Positions 59,187 through 64,000 of a DNA stretch of 64,000 nucleotides are shown here, piece after piece (position 1 is the stretch's first letter; each line of letters starts with the position of its first letter). Source of the DNA: Pseudomonas sp. URMO17WK12:I11 (GTDB lineage Bacteria; Pseudomonadota; Gammaproteobacteria; Pseudomonadales; Pseudomonadaceae); NCBI RefSeq assembly GCF_007677725.1, contig NZ_VEDF01000001.1:327457-391456 (forward strand), written 5' to 3'. A program made the position numbers and the translations under genes. Below the pieces are notes generated by a model. The model saw nothing but the letters and a program-made list of their open reading frames with translations. It was not told the DNA's origin and made no database searches.

Positions 59187-59669
59187 GTGACATCTACGTT
59201 GACCAACTTCATACCCAGCGTGCTCGACCTGGCCGACACGGCCCTGCGCCCCCTCGACAACATCCATGACCTGCGCAGCGCATTCCCGGTAATGCAGCAA
59301 TTGCGCCCTCATCTGACCAGCGAAGCCGACTTCACCAGCCGCATCGAGCGTATGCGTGTTGAAGGCTATCGCCTCATTGGCGCGTACGACTCAAGCGTTC
59401 TTGTGGCATTGGCGGGTTACCGCCTACAGGAAAGCCTGGTCTATGGCGCATTCCTGTATGTCGATGACCTTATCACCGCCGAGGGTCATCGGGGTGGCCA
59501 GTGGGGGGCGCGCTTGTTACAAGCCTTGGAGCGACTGGCCCGCGCCAGCGGCTGTGCGCGCCTGGCGCTCGACACAGGTTTGGCCAACGCCCGAGCGCAA
59601 CGTTTCTACTTCCGTGAAGGCCTGCTGACTGGGGCAATGCGCTTTCAAAAACAGTTCGATACGCAATAA
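59187..59669 (+). CDS. GNAT-family acetyltransferase (cargo module 2)
   Basis: The 160-residue protein has the GNAT acetyl-CoA pocket (HRGGQWGARLLQALERLA, where HRGGQWG replaces the usual R/Q-x-x-G-x-G/A) and the NARAQRFYFREGL motif. Substrate is unknown. The GTG start at 59187 has little RBS. It faces the MocR gene across an 89-bp control region and is the first gene of the operon. Confidence 0.88.
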   Translation: MTSTLTNFIPSVLDLADTALRPLDNIHDLRSAFPVMQQLRPHLTSEADFTSRIERMRVEGYRLIGAYDSSVLVALAGYRLQESLVYGAFLYVDDLITAEGHRGGQWGARLLQALERLARASGCARLALDTGLANARAQRFYFREGLLTGAMRFQKQFDTQ

Positions 59670-59697
59670 CCCGCTTACATCCAAGGAGGCAAACATC

Positions 59698-60363
59698 ATG
59701 ACATCGTCCCGACCGCTACTTGCTCCTTTGCGCGTTCTTCGCCTGGTCGCCAGCCCCAACGCGAACCATTCGGAAAGTCTGAAGCTGTCCCAGCAGATCC
59801 TGTTTGCCTTGGCCACCAAGGCCGGCAGAAGGGGTATCCAGTTGACCGATCTAGACCTCAACGCCTTGGCACCCGTCGATGCGCCTTACGCCCAGGCACT
59901 AGCCAATCAGCGCGTAGTCACGGTAAGCGGGCGGGACAGTACGTTGAGCCGTTCCAACGAATTAATCGACCAGCTGCAAGCATGCGACGTACTGCTGATT
60001 GCCACGCCGATGCACAACTACAGCGTGCCCGCCCCACTCAAGATGTGGATCGACCAAGTGGTACGCGTGGGTAAAACCTTTGTTGGCACCGCCAAAGGCA
60101 AAATCGGAAAGCTGACGGATCGTCCGGTTTATGTCGCAATCGCTAGCGGGGGCTACATCAGCGGCCCGCAGGCCCGCCAACCAGACTTTCTGCGCCCCTA
60201 CCTGTCTGCCGTCCTCGCCACCATTGGTCTCACTCAAGTGCATTACTTTACCGTTGAGGGTACCGCGAAAGGGGTGGAGCCACTGAGTACTGGAAGGGCA
60301 ACAGGGTACGGTGATGTGCAGGCGTTCTTTGGTAGGCATAGCCGTCGAGTGGGACAAGTCTAG
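59698..60363 (+). CDS. FMN-dependent NADH-azoreductase/quinone reductase-like flavoprotein
   Basis: The 221-residue protein has a flavodoxin-like fold with VLRLVASPNANHSES at the phosphate site, IATPMHNYSVPAPLKMWIDQ as the FMN-isoalloxazine loop, and ASGGYISG. All are hallmarks of AzoR. AzoR enzymes reduce quinones and azo compounds with NADH. AAGGAGG precedes the ATG. It sits 28 bp downstream of GNAT and 111 bp upstream of the second CMD gene in one probable operon. Confidence 0.9.
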   Translation: MTSSRPLLAPLRVLRLVASPNANHSESLKLSQQILFALATKAGRRGIQLTDLDLNALAPVDAPYAQALANQRVVTVSGRDSTLSRSNELIDQLQACDVLLIATPMHNYSVPAPLKMWIDQVVRVGKTFVGTAKGKIGKLTDRPVYVAIASGGYISGPQARQPDFLRPYLSAVLATIGLTQVHYFTVEGTAKGVEPLSTGRATGYGDVQAFFGRHSRRVGQV

Positions 60364-60474
60364 AGTCTGCTTCAAGGCCGACATCTACTCCAAGCGCTTA
60401 AGTTTGTATCTCAACTGGCCCGTATGCCAACAAGCGGCCACGCTCTTCGTCACTCATACAAAGGAAAAGAAATC

Positions 60475-60924
60475 ATGAATCGACTCAATTGGTTTGAAGC
60501 TTCGCCTGGTGCAGCAAGGGCCCTCGGCGGGCTGCATCATTTCGTGACCACCGCGACAAATTTGCCAGCCTCGTTGATCCACCTCGTGTTTCTCAGGGTT
60601 TCTCAAATCAACGGGTGCGCTCATTGCATTGATCTCCACTCACGCGATCTGATCAAAGCAGGTGTATCAGTGGACAAAGTGCTGTTAGTCCCAGTATGGC
60701 ATGAAGCAGAATATTTGTTCTCGGATCAGGAGCGCTCAGCACTGGCTTGGGCGGAAGAAGTCACCAGGGTAAGCGAGACACAGGTATCCGACGAAGCTTA
60801 TGCAGCAGCATCGGCAGTGTTTGCAGAAAAGGATCTTGTTGAACTTACAGCGGCCATTGCAGCGATGAATGCATTTAACCGTATGGGCGTCAGCTTCCGA
60901 CTCAAACCTGCGGCTAGGGCTTGA
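60475..60924 (+). CDS. Second carboxymuconolactone decarboxylase/AhpD-like protein
   Basis: The 149-residue protein has CAHCIDLHSRDL, the CxxCxxxH motif, and the AMNAFNRMGVSF C-terminal helix. It is a distant relative of the gene at 57189, which lies at the other end of the module. AAAGGAAAAG precedes the ATG. Co-location with the flavoprotein suggests a role in electrophile or peroxide defence (inference). Confidence 0.88.
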   Translation: MNRLNWFEASPGAARALGGLHHFVTTATNLPASLIHLVFLRVSQINGCAHCIDLHSRDLIKAGVSVDKVLLVPVWHEAEYLFSDQERSALAWAEEVTRVSETQVSDEAYAAASAVFAEKDLVELTAAIAAMNAFNRMGVSFRLKPAARA

Positions 60925-61028
60925 TGACCGAGTGACTTGGCCTGGAGAGGTAATACTTCGGAGACGGCACATCGCTTGTATCGCGTACCGTCTGCCTTAG
61001 GCCAATTGCTGCCCTTTCCGAGCGACCG

Positions 61029-61061
61029 CTATGGATCGATACCTGCCGGTCAAGGCGTACC
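61029..61061. repeat. Right copy of the 33-bp inverted repeat flanking module 2
   Basis: Matches the reverse complement of 56969-57001 at 28 of 33 positions. It is 70 bp left of the split phage gene. Confidence 0.7.
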
Positions 61062-61122
61062 CATGCACTGGTCAAGCCCGATGCAAATGGCTGGTCAAGT
61101 CGAATGCAACCAAGTGGTCAAG
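61047..61122 (+). repeat. Four ~23-bp tandem repeats with TGGTCAAG core
   Basis: (C/T)GGTCAAG starts at 61047, 61069, 61092 and 61115, spaced 22, 23 and 23 bp, with ATGCA in each of two spacers. Multiple short terminal repeats are known at ends of IS21-family elements. The array abuts the C-terminal piece of the phage gene. No transposase gene is present. Confidence 0.55.
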
Positions 61123-61130
61123 TGGGACGG

Positions 61131-61356
61131 GGAGCGGCGAGAGGTGGACGCCGATCAGCTCTCCGAAATGCTGGAGCTCGCTGAGGCCGCGAGGCTTTGG
61201 GCACTGACAGAGCGCGAGGAGGCGTGGAGCTTGGGGTTGTTCCAGTACGAGAATTGGGTGGACATCGAGCCAGGACGGATCGTGGTTGGCAGAACGCCAG
61301 GGAGGATAGGGGGGCTGTCTAATACTTGGGCCAGTACCGGAAGGTTGGCAAAATAG
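61131..61356 (+). pseudogene. C-terminal part of the last phage gene
   Basis: Aligns to 53200-53402 with very high protein identity ([20 protein letters not shown] and [19 protein letters not shown]), then a one-base indel changes the tail. It is fused in frame to unrelated upstream sequence in a 139-residue open frame starting at 60937. The N-terminal part is missing here and is found at 56803. It is the half of a split copy that lies next to attR. Confidence 0.8.
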
Positions 61357-61366
61357 CCCGAAAATC

Positions 61367-61440
61367 AGTTCCAAAACTTTTGCGGCAACCCTTGTAGGAT
61401 GCGGGCTGCAGGCCGGCCAATCCCGTTCCGTTTTGGAACT
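61367..61440. promoter_or_regulatory. Candidate integrase arm-type sites, right arm
   Basis: AGTTCCAAAACTT (61367-61379) and an inverted AGTTCCAAAACGG (61428-61440) resemble the two sites beside attL. They are 46 to 119 bp from attR. Confidence 0.5.
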
Positions 61441-61485
61441 GTTTTCTCCCGTCAGCAGGCATGAGGCGGCGATTCTTGTATCGGT

Positions 61486-61573
61486 TTGCAAATCCGTCTA
61501 CGCCGGTTCGATTCCGACCTCGGCCTCCACCATTCGAAAGCCCCGCAGATTAACGTCTGCGGGGTTTTTCTTT
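61486..61573 (+). repeat. attR: right 88-bp direct repeat with truncated tRNA-Cys
   Basis: Identical to 11664-11751. It carries only the 3' half of tRNA-Cys, from the anticodon loop, and its terminator. It has no acceptor 5' strand or D-arm and is not a functional tRNA. Confidence 0.95.
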
Positions 61574-61660
61574 GTGGGTTGAAAATTTAGCCAGCTTAAC
61601 GAAGTAATGAACCCGCATTGGCCAGGCAGAGTCTCTGGAAAAACAGAGAGGACTTATGCC

Positions 61661-61828
61661 ATGACTGTGACACTCAGGACATTACAAGGGGATGAGATCC
61701 CCGAAGCGTTGCGGCGTGAAGGGTTGTCTGTGCTGTTTGAAGTCGAAGACGAAGAGGGTGGCCTGCACTATAGAGAAGATGACGCCCAGGCGGCCAGGCT
61801 GGTGGTGGAGCTTTCTGGCGAATCATAA
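61661..61828 (+). CDS. Small host protein
   Basis: The 55-residue protein (TVTLRTLQGDEIPEALRREG at the start) is acidic in its second half. It follows AGAGAGGACT and is the first host gene after the prophage. There is no recognised family and it may be a modulator of the convergent chemoreceptor gene, but no evidence supports a function. Confidence 0.6.
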   Translation: MTVTLRTLQGDEIPEALRREGLSVLFEVEDEEGGLHYREDDAQAARLVVELSGES

Positions 61829-61890
61829 TCGTGGTGCACTGCTTGAAGACGGCGCCGGTGGATCTCCGGCGCTGCGTTCAGGCCGGGCGA

Positions 61891-63204
61891 TCAACCAAGG
61901 TCCTGGCTTACCCGGCCCACGGCATCGACCACCTGTTGGGCGCCTGCTCGAATGCCGCTGATGGCATCGCCTGCCTGGGACGCCAGGCTCAACCCTTGCC
62001 CGGCGCTGGTGCGGCTGTTCTCGATCTCGGTCACCGCTTGAGAGGCGAGCATCTGGTTGCGCGCCACGACGGCGACAATTTCATCGGTAGCGGTGCTGGT
62101 CCGCGCCGCCAGTTGCCGTACCTCATCGGCCACTACGGCAAAGCCTCTTCCTTGTTCGCCGGCCCGGGCCGCCTCGATGGCAGCGTTCAGTGCGAGCAGA
62201 TTGGTTTGCGAAGCAATGCCGCCAATGGTCTGCACAATCGAGCTGATCAGCACCGACTGCTTGTCTAGCGCCTGGATGGTGGAGGCTGCCGATTGCATCT
62301 GCTCGCTGACCGCCTGCATGGTCTGTACGGCCTGGCCTACCACTGAAACGCCATTGCTGGCGCTGAGGTCGGTGTGCCGAGAAACTTCCAGCGCCATCTG
62401 CGCGGCGCTTCTGACTTCTTGCTCGCGTCTGACCTGATCGGTCACCACGGCCGCAAACTTGACCACCCGTACCAGACGTCCCTCAGCATCGTTGACCGGG
62501 TTGTAGCTGGCCTCGAGCCACACTTCATCGCCGCGGCTGTCCAAGCGACGGAAGCGGCCACTGACATAGCGACCAGTGTTGAGGGTCTTCCAGAACTCTT
62601 CGTAAGCCGGGCTTGCACTGAAATCGGTATCGCAGAACATGCGGTGGCTCTTACCCACCACCTGATCTTCGCGGTAGCCCATGGCATCGAGAAACTGCTG
62701 GTTGACGCCGAGCACCGTGCCTTTCAAATCAAATTGAATGACCGCGGTGGAGCGCAACAGCGCATCGAGCAATGCCTGGTTTTCCCGTGCAGCGGCAATG
62801 TGTTGAGTGGCGTCCTGGCCATACCCTATGACTTCCAGCAACTTTCCTTGAGCGTCGCACAGCGGATGCCAGGTTAAACGCAGCCATGCCAACGGCTTGC
62901 CGTTACGTAAATAGCGATACTCATCGCTGACGGGTCGCCCGGCAGGTATTTCCCTCATGAAGTTGCGGTAGCACGGCAACTTTGAAACATACTCCGGTAC
63001 CAATTGCGACAAGGCTTTGCCTTGCACTTGGGCGGGGCTCAAGCCTAAAGCTGCGGCGAACGCATCGTTGCACTCGGTGACTACATAGTGGGCATTGAGC
63101 TTTACATGAAGTCCAGCCTGGGCGATTTGATCGAGGCGTTGCTCCGCGCACGCGAGTTCGCGTTCAAGCTCGGCGATGCGAGCCTTGAGGGACGTGTTGA
63201 ACAT
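61891..63204 (-). CDS. BdlA-like soluble chemotaxis/biofilm-dispersal protein (PAS-PAS-MCP)
   Basis: The 437-residue protein has no membrane segment. It has a coiled start, PAS domain 1 (about 25-130), PAS domain 2 (about 145-255) with PAC motif, and a methyl-accepting signalling domain ending in the hairpin tip [25 protein letters not shown]. This is the build of BdlA, which in P. aeruginosa controls c-di-GMP-dependent biofilm dispersal. No pentapeptide tether is present. It converges on the small host gene with 62 bp between. Confidence 0.88.
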   Translation of the reverse strand: MFNTSLKARIAELERELACAEQRLDQIAQAGLHVKLNAHYVVTECNDAFAAALGLSPAQVQGKALSQLVPEYVSKLPCYRNFMREIPAGRPVSDEYRYLRNGKPLAWLRLTWHPLCDAQGKLLEVIGYGQDATQHIAAARENQALLDALLRSTAVIQFDLKGTVLGVNQQFLDAMGYREDQVVGKSHRMFCDTDFSASPAYEEFWKTLNTGRYVSGRFRRLDSRGDEVWLEASYNPVNDAEGRLVRVVKFAAVVTDQVRREQEVRSAAQMALEVSRHTDLSASNGVSVVGQAVQTMQAVSEQMQSAASTIQALDKQSVLISSIVQTIGGIASQTNLLALNAAIEAARAGEQGRGFAVVADEVRQLAARTSTATDEIVAVVARNQMLASQAVTEIENSRTSAGQGLSLASQAGDAISGIRAGAQQVVDAVGRVSQDLG

Positions 63205-63321
63205 GTTGGGGGTTACCTCGATGAAGGCGCAGCATGGAATGTTGAGCGGGACGACATTGATGTCATTTCGCTAGCACTAGACATCTTCCCCTTGCCAACG
63301 TTCCTGATCGGCCCCATCGAA

Positions 63322-63353
63322 AGCACCCCGCGCGGTGCCACTCGCGGGGTGCT
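63322..63353. terminator. Hairpin between the lyase and chemoreceptor genes
   Basis: A perfect 11-bp inverted repeat (AGCACCCCGCG / CGCGGGGTGCT) lies 19 bp past the lyase stop on the minus strand. It is followed by short T-runs on both sides. Confidence 0.6.
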
Positions 63354-63371
63354 CTTCAGTGCGTGCGGGGC

Positions 63372-64000
63372 TCAGCCATGGCTGAGCGACAATTCGCTGA
63401 TGATGCACACCGAGCCATCCTCGGCCGGTGTCGCATCGGTGTAGTCGACCTGATTGTAGACGCCGCCGTGAAACTCGAACAGATGGCTGTCCCACGTATC
63501 ATCCAGCTGCAGGCCAGTGGAGGACTTGGACACTCCATTACACCTGGCAGTTACCTTCACCATGCCCGCAGCGGTCACGTGGATGATCACCTCGAACGCG
63601 GACCCCAGCGGCACATCTTGCAAGAGCGTGCTATTGATGGGGTTGGCCTGGTTATAAGTCTGGCGGAAACCCAGGGTGATCTTGGCTTTGTTCCAAAACA
63701 CCTTCACCGGAGGGCTGTCATCACCCCTGACGTGCATCTGGCTGATGACGACCTTTTGTGCTGAATTCACTTTGCTCAAGGTCATGGTTTGCCGATTCCA
63801 GTGATCGGCAGCGCTCGCCAATGTCCAATTACGGCTTTCCGACCACTCGCAGCGAGTGCGGTGCGTGCTTTTGCTCGATGCGCCTTTGGTAGGGGCCGAG
63901 AACTGCACCGCGCCGTCGCTTAGCACCTTCACCACGCTGGGGAACTGGACGATGGCTTCGGCGCCGTTGAGCTCTAGCGCAACCGGGTTCACGGACGAGA
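63372..64000 (-). CDS. PL7 alginate lyase, 5' end beyond the window
   Basis: The open frame runs to the window edge on the minus strand, so the start lies outside. The visible ~209 residues hold the family-7 polysaccharide lyase signatures: THRTRCEWSESRNW (usual RSELR motif), VVISQMHVRG (QIH-type motif) and LFEFHGGVYNQ (YFKAGVYNQ-type). It should cleave alginate by beta-elimination with Gln-His-Tyr as catalytic residues; all three are in these segments. It may relate to biofilm remodelling, next to the BdlA-like gene. Confidence 0.82.
   Translation of the reverse strand, partial: SSVNPVALELNGAEAIVQFPSVVKVLSDGAVQFSAPTKGASSKSTHRTRCEWSESRNWTLASAADHWNRQTMTLSKVNSAQKVVISQMHVRGDDSPPVKVFWNKAKITLGFRQTYNQANPINSTLLQDVPLGSAFEVIIHVTAAGMVKVTARCNGVSKSSTGLQLDDTWDSHLFEFHGGVYNQVDYTDATPAEDGSVCIISELSLSHG

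Larger units (their letters stand above)
53403..61130. other. Cargo block of metabolic/stress genes inside the prophage right arm
   Basis: About 7.7 kb holds nine genes with no phage character, in two modules separated by a scrap of the last phage gene. They are transcribed in both directions and include three regulators. The block lies inside the att repeats, after the phage's last gene and before attR. Its genes are detoxification and regulation functions typical of host accessory DNA. Confidence 0.8.
11664..61573. mobile_element. Complete lambda/HK97-like prophage with cargo, integrated in tRNA-Cys
   Basis: The element spans 49.9 kb between the two 88-bp att repeats. It has every module needed for a temperate tailed phage: integrase, lambda-like immunity region, replication genes, Q-like antiterminator, terminase, HK97 head, long tail with tape measure and J-like tip, and a GH19/Rz lysis cassette. 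No structural gene looks broken, so it may be inducible. Two LexA boxes and an autocleavable CI suggest SOS induction. About 7.7 kb at its right end is non-phage cargo. The tail type (non-contractile, gpG/gpGT, no sheath gene) indicates a siphovirus. Confidence 0.95.

Noticed and set aside
61047..61122. Short repeats as a CRISPR array
   Set aside because: The repeat core is only eight bases, spacers are partly conserved, there are four units and no cas genes.
61486..61529. A second tRNA-Cys
   Set aside because: Only the 3' half is present, without the 5' acceptor strand and D-arm; it is the attR remnant.
53403..61573. Prophage ending at about 53.4 kb with ordinary host DNA beyond
   Set aside because: The only right attachment repeat is at 61486-61573 and is preceded by another piece of the last phage gene, so the cargo is inside the element.

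Overview
This 64 kb window is chromosomal DNA of a pseudomonad, most likely of the Pseudomonas putida group. The indications are high GC, a PagL-type protein, a DUF1654 protein, LexA boxes of the CTGT-N8-ACAG type, a BdlA-like chemoreceptor and a sohB gene next to tRNA-Cys. No 16S or other species marker is present, so the species call is inference.

Layout. (1) 1-11663 is ordinary host DNA: a LysR regulator divergent from a TSUP transporter, a MASE1-like diguanylate cyclase, an SLC13 permease with TrkA-C domains, small envelope proteins (glycine-zipper, His/Asp-rich lipoprotein, RcnB-like), an APH-type phosphotransferase/SDR pair with nearby SCP2 and histidine phosphatase genes, sohB, and tRNA-Cys. 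(2) 11664-61573 is a complete lambda/HK97-like prophage integrated into the 3' part of tRNA-Cys, bounded by perfect 88-bp direct repeats. (3) 61574-64000 is host DNA again: a small protein, a BdlA-like PAS-PAS-MCP protein and the 3' part of a PL7 alginate lyase.

The prophage has lambda order. A leftward early operon runs from a strong promoter at about 22.3 kb to the integrase at 11.8 kb. The immunity region has cI and a divergent cro between two clusters of three 14-bp operators. Rightward follow O-like and DnaC-like replication genes with an iteron-like origin candidate, nin-type nucleases, an internal second tyrosine recombinase and a Q-like antiterminator. Then come a PagL-like moron, membrane/coiled-coil holin-like proteins, HNH, TerS/TerL, portal, ClpP-like protease, HK97 capsid, head-tail connectors, a gpG/gpGT pair joined by a canonical -1 slippery site, the tape measure, the tail tip and fibre genes, and the GH19 endolysin with nested Rz/Rz1. 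The right arm ends in a two-gene operon under a LexA box.

The most unusual part is a roughly 7.7-kb cargo block (about 53.4-61.1 kb) of non-phage metabolic and stress genes inside the right end of the prophage. Module 1 encodes LysR, RidA, an isochorismatase-family hydrolase and AraC. Module 2 encodes an AhpD/CMD protein, a MocR regulator, GNAT, an azoreductase-like flavoprotein and a second CMD protein. The last phage gene is intact left of the cargo (53087), present as an N-terminal scrap between the modules (56803), and present as a C-terminal half on the far right just before attR (61131). Module 2 therefore sits inside a second, split copy of that gene. It is also flanked by a 33-bp imperfect inverted repeat.

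Other candidates for accessory function are an AT-rich RelA/SpoT-domain gene opposite to the early left operon (possible alarmone-synthetase toxin or defence gene), the PagL-like lipid A deacylase, and an AT-rich lipoprotein inserted between the tail chaperone and tape-measure genes with its own terminator.
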